Positions 27,288-36,557 are shown, counted from the stretch's first letter. The stretch: 64,000 nt of DNA from Methanoregulaceae archaeon PtaB.Bin056 (GCA_002067095.1 MVQD01000037.1:1-64000), one strand, 5' to 3'. Program-made: numbers and translations. Notes: generated by a model from the sequence alone, not told the origin.

Positions 27288-30200
27288 TCACAGGTCGCGA
27301 AGCCTCTGCGACACGAAATCCACCAGTTCCTTTGATTCCTGGCGGGCATACCGGAGGAACCCTTCGTATGCCGTGCGAGCCTCGGCGATGCGGGAAAGTT
27401 TCTCGCAGGCAAGTGCCTTGTTCAGGTAGGCCCGGGCATACCCGCGCTGGATGGAGAGTGCACGGTCAAACTCGCGTATCGCCTCCTCGTTCCGGTTACG
27501 GTTGTAATGGATGTTGCCCATGTTGTAATAGGCCTCGGCAAGGTCGGGCTTCAGCTCAACAGCACGCGTGAAATCCGATATCGCCTCGTCGTTGAGCCCT
27601 TTCTTCCCAAACTCGATCCCACGGTTGTAATATGCGGTCGGGTTCTCGGGATTGATCTCGATGGCACGGGTGAAATCCGATATCGCCTCGTTGTACATCC
27701 CCAGCCCCGCATGCGCATTGCCGCGGTTGTTCCATGCCTTCTCGTTCCCCGGGGCAAGCATTATTGTCCTCGTGTAATCTTCAACCGCCTCTTTCAGCCT
27801 CTCAACCCTCTGGTATGCGACCCCGCGGTTGTAGTATGCCTCTGCAAGGTCAGGCTTGATCTGGATGGCACGGGTGAAATCATCCATCGCCTGGTCTATC
27901 AAGCCTTTCCGCCCATACTCGATCCCCCGGTTGTAATACGCGGTCGGGTTCTCGGGATTGATCTCGATGGCACGGGTGAAATCCGATATCGCCTCGTCGT
28001 AGAGGCCCTTCCCGGCATAGGCATTCCCACGGTTGTTGTAAGCCTTTTCGTTGTCAGGCTGGAACTCCATTGCACGGCCGTAATCAGCGATCGCCTCGTC
28101 GAGCATCCCCTTCTTGTGGTAGGCGACTCCCCGGTTATAGTATGCCTCGCCGAGGTCCGGCCGCAGTACTATCGCCTCGCTGAGATCCGCAATCGCTTCG
28201 TCGAGCATCCCGTGCTCCCCGTACTCGATTCCCCTGTTGTAAAACGCCGTGGCATTCCGGGGGTTCCGCTCGATTGCCCGAGAGAAATCGGAGATGGCCT
28301 CGTTGAAGAGGCCCATTGAGGCATAGGCATTTCCCCTGTTGTTGTATGCCATCTCGTTCCCGGGGTCAATTTCGATGGCGCGGGAAAAATCCGCAATCGC
28401 CTCTTCCATTCTCCCCAGCCGGTCATACAGGAGACCGCGGGCAAGGAATGTACTATCATCATCAGGGGATATCTCAATCGCCCGTGTGAGATCAGAGACC
28501 GCCTCTTCGTGCCTTCCCATATGGCCAAACTCGGCAGCCCTCGCGAGGTATACCTCCCTGGCCCCTGGATTCAGGGAAAGAGCGCTTGTAAAGTCTGCCA
28601 CAGCTTCTGCGGTCTTCCCGCAGCCGCTGTACTCCTGCCCGCGGCGGAAGAAGGCCTCGAAGCATCCGGGGTCCGCCTCGATGGCGCGGGTGAAATCCGC
28701 GATGGACTCGGGTGCCCTGCCGGTGCCCGAATAGTCAATGCCCCGCTGAAGGTACGCGTGCGCATTCAGCGGACTGATCTGGATGGCCCTCGTGGAATCC
28801 TGGATCGCTTCCTCGCGCTTTCCTGCCTGCCGGTACGCACGGGCCCGCAAGAGGTATGCATCGGCCCATTCAGGGTCTCTTGTTATTGCAAGGGAGAGAT
28901 CGGCGATTGCCTCGTCAACTCTCTGACCGTTCAGGTATTCCCTGGCTCTGCCCAGGTACGCCTCTTTCTGCGAAGGGTCAACGGAGATGACAGATGTGTA
29001 ATCGGCTATCGCCTTTTCAGAATACCCCTTCCTTGCATACTCGACACCACGGCAGAGCAGAGCCTGGACGTACCCGGGACGGATCTCGAGTGCACGTGAA
29101 AAGTCCCTGATTGCCATATCGGAGAGGCCGATACGGGAGAATTCCCTCCCTCTCCGGTAGAGTGCATCTGCGTACCCAGGATTGATCTCAAGGGCCTTCG
29201 TATACTCTGATATTGCCTTGTCTGATAGACCTGACTTCTGATACTCGTTCCCCCGCCTGAAGCAGGCATCGGCATACTGTGGATTAATCTTCAAGGCACG
29301 GGTATAGTCATCGATAGCGTCCTCAATTCTGCCAATACGGTCATACTCGTTCCCCCTGTTGTAATACGCCTCGATATAGCCTGGGTCTATCTCGATCGCG
29401 CGCGTGAAGTCATCGATGGCATGCGCAGAAGATCCCAGGCGTGAATATTCCATGCCTCTCCTGTTGTAGAGTTCCGGGTCATCTGGGACATGAGTGATCT
29501 CACGCGTCAGCTCGAGTATTGCGGGGTCCTCAAGATCGGCCACGGTCCCGCCGTGCCCAATCTCTCCGCCAAACTGGTGAACTGCGGGGGCGGTCACGCT
29601 GGGAGGTTCAGGGACTTGCCCTGCTGCGGGGTTGGCGGCAGGCACTGGCGATTCTGTTGCGGTAGGCTCATCGACCCATGTGGGCCCTTTCAGGGACTCC
29701 TGGTCCTTTATATCGACGCGAGGAGAGATCCCCTCCTCTCCGGCATTGGTATCGGGGGGGGCCTGGTCGAAGATCTCGAGGGCATGTGAGAAATCCGCGA
29801 TCGCCTCGTCGTATCTTCCCATGCGGTTGTACAGCACCCCCCGATTGTTGTATGCCTCCACGAACCGCGGATTGATCTCGATGGCCTTTGCATAGTGCTC
29901 GAGCGATGTGTCATAGAGGCCCAGCCTGCTGTATTCGACGCCGAGGTTGTTGTATGCCTCTGCAGACCGGGGATTCTTCTCAAGGCAGGCGAGGTAATCA
30001 GCGATTGCCCCTTCTGACTGCCCCATCTTTCCAAGAACAATACCCCGGTTGTAGAGGATGTCAGGGTTCCCGGGATCGATCTCCAGTGCGCGGGTATAGT
30101 CATCTGCCGCGTCCTGGAGGCGGCCCATTCGCGAGTATTCGATACCGCGGTTGAAGAGCGTCTCGATGAATTGCGGGTTTATCTCAAGCGCCCTGGTATA

Positions 30201-30683
30201 ATCCGCGATCGCCTCCCTGTGCATGCCTTTCCGGCCGAAAATCACGCCCCGGTTGTTGTAGGCAGCGACATACTCGTGGTCAAGTTCCAGTGCCCGCGTG
30301 AAATCTGCAAGCGCAAGGTCATCCTCTCCGATGTGTGCATACTCGAGTCCCCTGTTATAATATGCCTCGATAAAATCCGGGTCGGTCTCAAGAGCGGTGG
30401 AAAATTCCGCGATCGCCTCTTCCGGCCGGCCCAGGAGAGAGTACGCAACGCCCCGGTTGTAATACGCCTCGGTGAAGTGAGGGTTGAGCCTGATGGCAGA
30501 GTTATAGTCCTCTATTGCACCCGCATAATCACGCTTCCCGGCTTTCGCAACCCCACGGTTGTGATACGCCTCCGAATCAGCCGGATTGATCTCGATGGAA
30601 CGGGTATAATCCGAGATTGCCTCGTCGAACATCCCCTTCTTATGAAAGGCAATCCCGCGGTTGTAGTATATCTGGCCGTCCAT
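27288..30683 (-). CDS. Giant TPR-repeat protein
   Basis: The 1131-residue protein is almost entirely tetratricopeptide repeats: about nine units in residues 1-304, a disordered Pro/Ala-rich linker (305-398), then about twenty-one units to the C-terminus. Units carry the usual YNRG...A...Y..AI...P pattern. No signal peptide or catalytic domain is seen, so it is likely a cytoplasmic scaffold. From about residue 800 the repeats are arranged in a higher-order 102-residue unit with high similarity at DNA level. Confidence 0.92.
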   Translation of the reverse strand: MDGQIYYNRGIAFHKKGMFDEAISDYTRSIEINPADSEAYHNRGVAKAGKRDYAGAIEDYNSAIRLNPHFTEAYYNRGVAYSLLGRPEEAIAEFSTALETDPDFIEAYYNRGLEYAHIGEDDLALADFTRALELDHEYVAAYNNRGVIFGRKGMHREAIADYTRALEINPQFIETLFNRGIEYSRMGRLQDAADDYTRALEIDPGNPDILYNRGIVLGKMGQSEGAIADYLACLEKNPRSAEAYNNLGVEYSRLGLYDTSLEHYAKAIEINPRFVEAYNNRGVLYNRMGRYDEAIADFSHALEIFDQAPPDTNAGEEGISPRVDIKDQESLKGPTWVDEPTATESPVPAANPAAGQVPEPPSVTAPAVHQFGGEIGHGGTVADLEDPAILELTREITHVPDDPELYNRRGMEYSRLGSSAHAIDDFTRAIEIDPGYIEAYYNRGNEYDRIGRIEDAIDDYTRALKINPQYADACFRRGNEYQKSGLSDKAISEYTKALEINPGYADALYRRGREFSRIGLSDMAIRDFSRALEIRPGYVQALLCRGVEYARKGYSEKAIADYTSVISVDPSQKEAYLGRAREYLNGQRVDEAIADLSLAITRDPEWADAYLLRARAYRQAGKREEAIQDSTRAIQISPLNAHAYLQRGIDYSGTGRAPESIADFTRAIEADPGCFEAFFRRGQEYSGCGKTAEAVADFTSALSLNPGAREVYLARAAEFGHMGRHEEAVSDLTRAIEISPDDDSTFLARGLLYDRLGRMEEAIADFSRAIEIDPGNEMAYNNRGNAYASMGLFNEAISDFSRAIERNPRNATAFYNRGIEYGEHGMLDEAIADLSEAIVLRPDLGEAYYNRGVAYHKKGMLDEAIADYGRAMEFQPDNEKAYNNRGNAYAGKGLYDEAISDFTRAIEINPENPTAYYNRGIEYGRKGLIDQAMDDFTRAIQIKPDLAEAYYNRGVAYQRVERLKEAVEDYTRTIMLAPGNEKAWNNRGNAHAGLGMYNEAISDFTRAIEINPENPTAYYNRGIEFGKKGLNDEAISDFTRAVELKPDLAEAYYNMGNIHYNRNRNEEAIREFDRALSIQRGYARAYLNKALACEKLSRIAEARTAYEGFLRYARQESKELVDFVSQRLRDL
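27600..28400 (-). repeat. 306-bp higher-order repeats within the TPR gene
   Basis: The coding DNA for the C-terminal TPR block repeats with a period of three TPR units (102 codons). The best matching pair is near 27605-27695 and 27905-27995, where a run of more than 50 bases is the same. A third, more diverged copy lies near 28200-28300. This points to recent internal duplication. Exact copy ends were judged by eye. Confidence 0.65.
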
Positions 30684-31015
30684 CAGTACCCCCGTTCACC
30701 CGCAGTATGCATGAACACGGAAAAATATTACCCCTTGTACTCCATGGGTACCAGGAATAATAAATTATATCGCTTTTTCTCCCGGATCCCGGAATATCCG
30801 GGAGCTGCGGGTGCATGCACGGGCAGGGAAGGAGGCTATCCCACTGCGATGCCAGCCTTGATTTCGAAATTGTTATAGAGATAAAGGCCAAAAAACAATT
30901 ACAATCCAATCCTGTCCGGACCACGTGCCCCGTATCCTTTCACCGCGGGACCGGACACCCCCTGTCCGTGACGAAGAGGAACGCAGATGGGGACGGTTTG
31001 AAGAGGAGATGTATC
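30684..31015. other. Divergent intergenic region, 332 bp
   Basis: The region lies between the TPR gene and a secreted-protein gene. It holds an AT-rich box at about 30758-30772 that reads as a TATA on the minus strand for the TPR gene, and a TTATAGAG at about 30870 usable for the plus-strand gene. GAGGAG before the start at 31016 is the ribosome-binding site. No small gene or RNA is recognised. Confidence 0.45.
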
Positions 31016-31936
31016 ATGACAGGAACCAGAGTTTTCGTACTCCTTCTGCTGCTCACCTGCGGTGCGGTAATTTCTTTCCCTTCCCTGGCAGCAGAGACCA
31101 CGCAGCAGGCAATACTGTATCAGTCAGATTTCTCCCAGAACCCGGGATGGACCACCAACAGCCCGACCCGGTACTACTGGGACCCATCCCTTGAGATGTA
31201 TCACTTCAAGGCAGAGGGAGGAACAAACGGGTATGCATTTATCCCGGTGAAGTATAACGGGCAGTCGTTCACGCTCGATTACGACGTGATCATTCTCACC
31301 TCACAGAAGGACAGCGCATTTCGTTTTGGCGTGATCAGTTCAGAGATGGACTTTACACGGGGTACGAATGTCCTCTCCTCCTTTGAGAATGGGAAATACG
31401 GCCGGCTCATCACACTCCGGGTGATAGACCAGAACAACCAGCTCCGGGAGACGACAAGTTATTATGCCTCCTATTGCGGAGACCTTCCTGATTGCCGGAC
31501 CGTCGAGTTTGAGAACAATGTCACTTACCACGTCACGGTCCGGTATAACAAGGACCTGGGGAACGCTGATATCAAGGTGACCGAAAAGGAGACTGGCAAC
31601 CTCCTGTGGGGGTACTTTGTCACAATCGGCAAGGAACTCTTCTTCATGGACCGCCTCGCCGTCACGACAAGGGGAGATTATTCGTTCGGGCCATTCTCCG
31701 AGGGCTACATCGACAACGTGGAACTCGTGACCTATGTTCCTGTCGAGGAGACACCTGCCACCCCGGAACCAACGCAGGTGCCAACCGATGTGACCACTAC
31801 GCCCTCCACCAATCCCACAACCGCAGAACAGACGCCCGCGCCGACCCCTACCACGCCACTCGGGATTTCCCATGTCGTGGTCGCGCTTGCGATCACATGT
31901 CTCCTGTCAGGGAGCCGCGTCTGGAGAAAAGGCTGA
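31016..31936 (+). CDS. Secreted, C-terminally anchored surface protein
   Basis: The 306-residue protein has a signal peptide (VFVLLLLLTCGAVISFPSLAA), a beta-rich domain of about 210 residues resembling a concanavalin-like fold (opening YQSDFSQNPGWTT, closing FSEGYIDNVELVTY) and a Thr/Pro stalk. It ends in a hydrophobic helix with RVWRKG, like an archaeosortase-type or simple membrane anchor. A 'DUF1080-like' sugar-binding role is possible but not shown. GAGGAG sits 7 nt before the ATG. Confidence 0.8.
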   Translation: MTGTRVFVLLLLLTCGAVISFPSLAAETTQQAILYQSDFSQNPGWTTNSPTRYYWDPSLEMYHFKAEGGTNGYAFIPVKYNGQSFTLDYDVIILTSQKDSAFRFGVISSEMDFTRGTNVLSSFENGKYGRLITLRVIDQNNQLRETTSYYASYCGDLPDCRTVEFENNVTYHVTVRYNKDLGNADIKVTEKETGNLLWGYFVTIGKELFFMDRLAVTTRGDYSFGPFSEGYIDNVELVTYVPVEETPATPEPTQVPTDVTTTPSTNPTTAEQTPAPTPTTPLGISHVVVALAITCLLSGSRVWRKG

Positions 31937-31958
31937 TGTCATTCCTCTCAAATCGAAA

Positions 31959-31966
31959 TTTTTTTT
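31959..31966 (+). terminator. T8 terminator
   Basis: Eight T residues lie 22 nt past the stop of the secreted-protein gene, followed by a second T5 run near 31978-31982. This is a standard archaeal oligo-T signal. Confidence 0.45.
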
Positions 31967-32105
31967 GGCAGCCCCCGTTTTTAGTGTAAAAAATTTCTCG
32001 GCACTCAGAAAGGCCAGGCCTGACAGCACTGCAATATCCGGTGAACTGCAATGGGATTTGATTTTCAGGACCTCAATACCTGCAAAAAATCACATGATTC
32101 TTGTC

Positions 32106-32145
32106 GAGACACATGCACACAGAATGAAAATCGCGGGTGCGATTT
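32106..32145 (+). repeat. 40-bp dispersed repeat, copy 1, with 8-bp-stem hairpin
   Basis: It matches 63474-63513 at 37 of 40 positions, in the same orientation, and the three differences are all transitions. Its right half contains the inverted repeat AAAATCGC-GGGT-GCGATTTT (32127-32146) followed by T and A residues. It lies about 170 nt past the stop codon at 31936. Confidence 0.75.
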
Positions 32146-32263
32146 TTAATAGTAACCGCCTATGACCGCCATGCGATCGAGCATTCCGCATGAGAATGGC
32201 AGAGCCATATTCATTAGAGAAAAGAGGAAAAGACCTCCCGGAAAAGAAGCCTGAATGGGGAAC

Positions 32264-32521
32264 TCATCCCCTTCCGCTCCCTACCACGATTCCATTCTCA
32301 ATGATGTAGAATCCTTTCGAGTGCCTGACCTGGTAGTTGCGAAGACCCGCGGCTTCTGCCTCGTCAACCTGCGTTCTCATGCGCTTCTGTTCATCCGGAG
32401 GGTGGTTATGTACCATGTTCTTGAACCTTGTCTCGGGCATCTTGAGCCCTCGCACGTAATTGTCCCTGGCATCATAGCCAGACTCTTCGGCAATGTGTTT
32501 TTTTGGATCAAAGTCTCCCAT
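32264..32521 (-). CDS. Small conserved-looking hypothetical protein
   Basis: This 85-residue charged protein (MGDFDPKKHIAEESGYDARD ... GFYIIENGIVVGSGRG) has a middle helix DEQKRMRTQVDEAEAAG and a C-terminal beta hairpin. The residue mix looks like a real folded protein rather than chance translation, but I do not recognise a family. It stands alone between two intergenic regions. The start at 32521 is preferred to one at 32560. Confidence 0.6.
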   Translation of the reverse strand: MGDFDPKKHIAEESGYDARDNYVRGLKMPETRFKNMVHNHPPDEQKRMRTQVDEAEAAGLRNYQVRHSKGFYIIENGIVVGSGRG

Positions 32522-32712
32522 GGCAACTCCGTCAATCCCGTGAGTTATAATGCCTGTCATCGTGGCAATGGGTCAATCATTCTTTTAGAAAAGAGCGATA
32601 ACAGCTCAAGGATTGTTGCATTCCCGGAGTGCCTCCCTGGAACACTGTCGCGCTTGCCTTTTAACAATGGATTGAGCCAGTGTTTTCAAGAGAAGAGGTC
32701 CTCAAGTCCGAA

Positions 32713-32797
32713 TGCGAGGGATGGGATTTGAACCCAAGAACTCCTGCGAGACCAGCCCCTCAAGCTGGCGCCTTTGACCTGGCTCGGCAACCCTCGC
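32713..32797 (-). tRNA. tRNA-Leu (anticodon GAG)
   Basis: On the minus strand an 85-nt gene runs from GCGAGGG to the matching CCCTCGC plus discriminator A. The anticodon stem CCAGC/GCTGG encloses TTGAGGG with anticodon GAG, so it reads CTC/CTT leucine codons. A long variable arm (TCTCGCAGGAGTTCT) confirms a type II tRNA, and the T arm is TGGGTTCAAATCCCA. No CCA is encoded and no intron is seen. A TATA-like TTATTTCGA lies about 30 nt upstream. Confidence 0.95.
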
Positions 32798-32934
32798 TCC
32801 GTGCCATATTACATGGATGCCGCTTCGAAATAAGGTTATCCATATCAGGAGACGCGAAGTGGGACGAATTGCCCGGGTCCTTCATCCACCGGTTTATTAC
32901 CATCATTCGTCATTGTCCATATCTGACCAGGGAT

Positions 32935-32947
32935 GTATATTTATTAC
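32935..32947 (+). promoter_or_regulatory. TATA box of the ACT-domain regulator
   Basis: GTATATTTATTAC is centred about 26 nt before the ATG at 32967, predicting a transcript that begins at the start codon. Confidence 0.6.
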
Positions 32948-32966
32948 AAGCCCATAGATCTTCACT

Positions 32967-33479
32967 ATGTGGTCGGAGATCATAGGGGAATTTGCAGATT
33001 CCCCCTCGCAGACCCGGGTCCTGCGGTTCCTTCTCGAGAACGGTTTCGGTGTCAATGCAGACGGCAGGGTCACCTGCAACGGGATTGAGATACCTGCTAC
33101 ACAGGTCGCAAAGGCACTCGATACAGACCGGAGAGTGGTGGATACCACCGCACAGCGCATACTCTCACTCCCCCTTCACCGCAGCATATTCATGCATATG
33201 CGGGTCGCTCCTGACCTCTCGCGGGTGGCGGGGCACCTGGGCCTCTCGGTGATGACCATATATCCAAAAGACGCAAGTGAGAAAGGCATTGTCAGCGCCG
33301 CGGTCAGGGTCATCGCAGAAGAAGGGCTCTCAATACGCCAGATCTATGTGACAGACCCTGTACTCTCGGAAGAGCCCAGGCTTGTGGTGATCATCGACGG
33401 GGACTTTCCCCCCGCAGTGATCGAGGGGATCAGGCGCCTCCCCCAGGTGCGCCAGGTCATGTTCCAGGGCTCTGCCTGA
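32967..33479 (+). CDS. HTH-ACT domain regulator (COG2150 type)
   Basis: The 170-residue protein has an N-terminal winged-helix-like part (TRVLRFLLENGFGVNADGRV ... VAKALDTDRRVVDTTAQRI) and a C-terminal ACT domain (about 95-168, VSAAVRVIAEEGLSIRQIYVTDP). This matches the archaeal 'regulator of amino acid metabolism' family, which should bind an amino acid through the ACT domain. It converges with a 23-nt overlap on the HD-domain gene. Confidence 0.88.
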   Translation: MWSEIIGEFADSPSQTRVLRFLLENGFGVNADGRVTCNGIEIPATQVAKALDTDRRVVDTTAQRILSLPLHRSIFMHMRVAPDLSRVAGHLGLSVMTIYPKDASEKGIVSAAVRVIAEEGLSIRQIYVTDPVLSEEPRLVVIIDGDFPPAVIEGIRRLPQVRQVMFQGSA

Positions 33480-33963
33480 ACATCTCCATCTCAAGCCATA
33501 GACGGTAAAGTCGCCGTTTCAGCCTCCTTGGGAGGTGTGCTGCACGCATCATCCTCTCTTCCAGGGTGATGATGCGCGTACCCGCCACCCGGTTGTCCGC
33601 ATGTGCGACCACGCGTTCCTCGGGAGTGAGTGGCATGCAGCCGATAGGAAGGAGTCCAAGAAGCGTGCACTCATCAGCAGTGAGCCCGGCTCCGATATGG
33701 CGCTCGACCACCCTGGCAACCTTCTCCGGCAATCCCTTGCGGCGGCAGAGATCTGCCCCTGCCTGGGCATGGCAAAGGCCATGGGTGATACCCCTGCCGA
33801 TATCGTGGAGGTAGGCACCCGCTTCCAGCACTTCCCGGTCCATGATATCCTCATGCCAGTATTCGAGTGCCAGTTCGTGGACAGATCTGCAGTGTGCGAT
33901 TACCCTGTTGCTGCAACCGGCTTCCCTGAGCAGAGCCTCCCACTGCTCCCCTGCCTCATGCAT
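33457..33963 (-). CDS. HD-domain protein (TIGR00295 type)
   Basis: The 168-residue protein carries the HD metal-dependent phosphohydrolase motifs: [20 protein letters not shown] (HD pair) and ERHIGAGLT. The helix-rich C-terminus is basic. Archaeal members are uncharacterised, and a nucleotide or nucleic acid phosphohydrolase is likely. It is the last gene of the wHTH-trm56-ATP-grasp-tfe operon, starting inside the end of tfe. Confidence 0.88.
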   Translation of the reverse strand: MHEAGEQWEALLREAGCSNRVIAHCRSVHELALEYWHEDIMDREVLEAGAYLHDIGRGITHGLCHAQAGADLCRRKGLPEKVARVVERHIGAGLTADECTLLGLLPIGCMPLTPEERVVAHADNRVAGTRIITLEERMMRAAHLPRRLKRRLYRLWLEMEMFRQSPGT

Positions 33964-34468
33964 GCCCAAGGGACTCTTTCATGCTCCTGATCCTCCGCTT
34001 CAATGCCCGCAGAAGGATCTCGTTATCAAAGTGCTCCAGCCCCGTATCGCATGAGGGACACTGGAACTGGCAGTCCATCGCCTGGCTGAACGTGAACATG
34101 AACCCGCACGATTTACAGATATAGAAGTCGTTCTCCTCCTCGAACTTCTCCCTTGCCTCAAGCTTCTCCAGTATCGCCTCCATATCCTCGGCGATCACAT
34201 CGTACACCCTGTCTATGCGGAGGTGCCACAGGTAGGTGAGCCATCCCGTTTCGTTGTTCTTGATCCTGCGGTACTCGGCGAGCCGTTTCTCATAGAGGGT
34301 ATAGAGGGTGTGCCTGACCGAGTTTAAGTTGATCCCGGTATGGGCGGCCAGTTCCTCATCGGAGTACTCGCCCTCCCGGGGAAAACTCTCCAGGAGAGAG
34401 ATGCCCTCCTCTCCTATCAGCCGGGCGAGGTATGCATGAACCGGGGTATTTGCGAGGATCTCTTCCAT
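33956..34468 (-). CDS. tfe: Transcription factor E (TFE alpha)
   Basis: The 170-residue archaeal basal factor, related to TFIIE-alpha, helps open promoter DNA. The winged helix (residues 20-90, [34 protein letters not shown]) is followed by a zinc ribbon, CKSCG and CPSC (about 122-145), and a charged helical tail. It begins 7 nt after the ATP-grasp gene and overlaps the HD gene. Confidence 0.95.
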   Translation of the reverse strand: MEEILANTPVHAYLARLIGEEGISLLESFPREGEYSDEELAAHTGINLNSVRHTLYTLYEKRLAEYRRIKNNETGWLTYLWHLRIDRVYDVIAEDMEAILEKLEAREKFEEENDFYICKSCGFMFTFSQAMDCQFQCPSCDTGLEHFDNEILLRALKRRIRSMKESLGHA

Positions 34469-34475
34469 AGGGCAA

Positions 34476-35552
34476 TCAACCCATATATTGTCGTACCCTC
34501 TTCATATGTGTATCCAGCAGATCCATGGCGGCATCAAGGCTCCTGCCCCACCCATACACGCTGACCACCGCCTGCCCCTCCTCAAAAGAAGTCCCAGGCC
34601 AGGGAATGTCCGCCACTGCAGGAAAGAGAGAGGAGAGATCATGGTTCACCACCATGTCGCGGTCCGCGAAGAGGATCCTGCGTACCGCATAACCTGAATG
34701 CAAAGGCCGGCGGGAGGGGAGTTCTCCCCTGCACGCCCGGGCATGGAGAGAGAAGAGGTTCTGGCCGGTCGCGGCCTCGACGGTATCAAGGGTGGCCTGG
34801 AAACGCGGGTTCACCTCGATTGCCCAGGGCTTATCTCCGATGACAAAGTCGATGCCGAGGGTGCCCCTGCAGCCAGATACTGCCGCAATCCTCTCGGCGG
34901 TCTCCATCATCGGTTGGACACCGGGATGATCGAGCGGAGTGACCGACCCCGAGAACCCGAAGTAGAGGCCCTCTTCCTCGCGGAGGATCTGGCGGTTCGC
35001 GGCAATCGCCCGTGCTCCGCCAGTCCCATCGGCGACGCAGCAGACAGAGGCGGCGACCCCTGGTACCACCTCCTGCAAAAGGAACGGCTGGTGCGAAAAG
35101 GCATCGAGCCATGATGCCAGTTCCCCGTCGTTGTGGACCACCATATTCCGCCACCCTCCGGATCCTGTCCTTGGCTTTATCATTGCGGGATACCGGCCCG
35201 GCCCGACGATCCCTGGGACAGGGATCGAGAGCGACTCGAAAAATTCCTGCGTGAGGATCTTGTCCATGAACCGGGCGGCCTTCTCAGGAGAGGTCCCAAG
35301 GACGGGAACCCTCGAGGGGAGCATCTCTGCGCCTGACGTGGGGACCAGCCACTCCACCTCATGGCGGCTGCAGATCTCCTGGATCGCACAAGGAATATCC
35401 GCAAGATCATCAAACCTCACCCTGTCAGCGGTATACCAGGAGAGATCCTGGTCGCAGAAGTGATCCACTGCATAGACCGTGTACCCTGCTGCATGGGCAG
35501 ACCGGGCCACGTGCCGGGTGGCAAAACCACAGACGAGCACCGACCCCTTCAT
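34476..35552 (-). CDS. ATP-grasp ligase (COG2232-like)
   Basis: The 358-residue enzyme has a Rossmann-like N-terminus ([28 protein letters not shown]), a preATP-grasp part, and an ATP-grasp core with [17 protein letters not shown] and the metal-binding [21 protein letters not shown]. It should join an acid to an amine through an acyl phosphate, but the substrate is unknown. It starts within trm56 (ATGA) and lies just before tfe. It might relate to coenzyme or tRNA modification chemistry, which is inference from position only. Confidence 0.85.
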   Translation of the reverse strand: MKGSVLVCGFATRHVARSAHAAGYTVYAVDHFCDQDLSWYTADRVRFDDLADIPCAIQEICSRHEVEWLVPTSGAEMLPSRVPVLGTSPEKAARFMDKILTQEFFESLSIPVPGIVGPGRYPAMIKPRTGSGGWRNMVVHNDGELASWLDAFSHQPFLLQEVVPGVAASVCCVADGTGGARAIAANRQILREEEGLYFGFSGSVTPLDHPGVQPMMETAERIAAVSGCRGTLGIDFVIGDKPWAIEVNPRFQATLDTVEAATGQNLFSLHARACRGELPSRRPLHSGYAVRRILFADRDMVVNHDLSSLFPAVADIPWPGTSFEEGQAVVSVYGWGRSLDAAMDLLDTHMKRVRQYMG

Positions 35553-36073
35553 TGTTCCTCTGTAACCTTTCCGTCCGGCGAAGGGATGACCCGTATCCTG
35601 GCGCCGGGAAATTCCCTCTCGAGTTCGTTGCCCTGGAACAGGCGATCGAGGAATACCGCGAGGCTCCCGATCTCAGAGTGGGGCTGCCCCGTCACCGAGA
35701 TGTTGTAATCGGCCATGCCATAAATCTCTCCCGGGACCTTCTCCGCTCCGACGACTACAAGGATGCGGTCACATCCCCTCAGCGCCTCCTCGCTGCTCCT
35801 GATCCCCTCACCGTACATCGTGAGGTGTACGACGCACCCCCCCTGGGCCTTCCAGTCCCTGATGCACCCCCTCCAGGAGACCTGGTCCTCGACAGTAAAG
35901 TCCCCTCCCCACCTCGATACCACATCGCGGATGCTCTCCACCACCCCCGAGTCCCGTGAGGCAAGGTACATCCCCCGTGCTCCGAGCGCACGTGCGGTGA
36001 GCCCGACATGGGTGGTCACCCTCTGGTCGCGTTCCGGCCGGTGGCCGATCCGCAGCACGAAGACCTCAGTCAT
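35549..36073 (-). CDS. trm56: tRNA (cytidine-56) 2'-O-methyltransferase aTrm56
   Basis: The 174-residue SPOUT-class enzyme methylates C56 in the T loop of archaeal tRNA. It opens [29 protein letters not shown], the family signature, and ends with the knot region ([31 protein letters not shown]). The start is at 36073, 8 nt inside the upstream regulator gene. Linkage to tfe is typical of euryarchaea. Confidence 0.94.
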   Translation of the reverse strand: MTEVFVLRIGHRPERDQRVTTHVGLTARALGARGMYLASRDSGVVESIRDVVSRWGGDFTVEDQVSWRGCIRDWKAQGGCVVHLTMYGEGIRSSEEALRGCDRILVVVGAEKVPGEIYGMADYNISVTGQPHSEIGSLAVFLDRLFQGNELEREFPGARIRVIPSPDGKVTEEQ

Positions 36074-36404
36074 CCTCCCCCCGACTGCCCGACCTCGGAC
36101 GGATGACTCCACCCGTTATCGAAAACGGACAGTTCCTGTCGTAGCGGGCCTGGCAACGAAGCATCATCTCCGGGACAGAGAGGATGCGGACGCCGGAGGG
36201 CGTGCATTCCAGGAGCATGGCGCTCTCAAGCCGCTTCATGGACCGCTGTATATCATCCAGGGAGCACCCCAGGAGCGCGGCAAGTACCCCTGCTTGCCTT
36301 TCCGCGTCCTCCAAGAGCATGTGGTATACCTGCCAGTCCAGCTCTTCTTCCTTCATCTTCTGTCGCGTGCGTAAGGTATGGAGAAAAGAGGAGATAATGC
36401 TCAT
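36066..36404 (-). CDS. Small winged-helix-like protein
   Basis: The 112-residue protein is mostly helical in its first 60 residues ([38 protein letters not shown]), which fits a small HTH. A beta wing ([15 protein letters not shown]) and two Cys residues in CQARYDRNC follow. It is the first gene of the trm56-tfe operon and may autoregulate it. A start at 36614 is possible but would run through the divergent gene at 36558. Confidence 0.65.
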   Translation of the reverse strand: MSIISSFLHTLRTRQKMKEEELDWQVYHMLLEDAERQAGVLAALLGCSLDDIQRSMKRLESAMLLECTPSGVRILSVPEMMLRCQARYDRNCPFSITGGVIRPRSGSRGEDD

Positions 36405-36557
36405 GCATGTATCTCCTGCGCAAGCTGCGGCCAAGGCGTGTCTCTTGGGCTTTGACCAGGCATTCTCCCTGGATTCCCTCCCCTCTTTTATTTGCGGGCG
36501 CAGGGTGCGCGATGATGATTCACCAAGTATAAGGGGACTCCGGCTCCATCCCTGGGT

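Larger units (their letters stand above)
31937..32263. other. Intergenic region with a hairpin-bearing repeat, 327 bp
   Basis: Apart from the T-runs at its left end and the 40-bp element at 32106-32145 described separately, I see no gene here. Composition is lower in GC than in flanking genes. Confidence 0.45.

Noticed and set aside
27288-30683. Regular DNA repeats that could be a CRISPR array
   Set aside because: The repeats are in frame and code for TPR units. Spacing is 102 or 306 bp without unique spacers of constant length.
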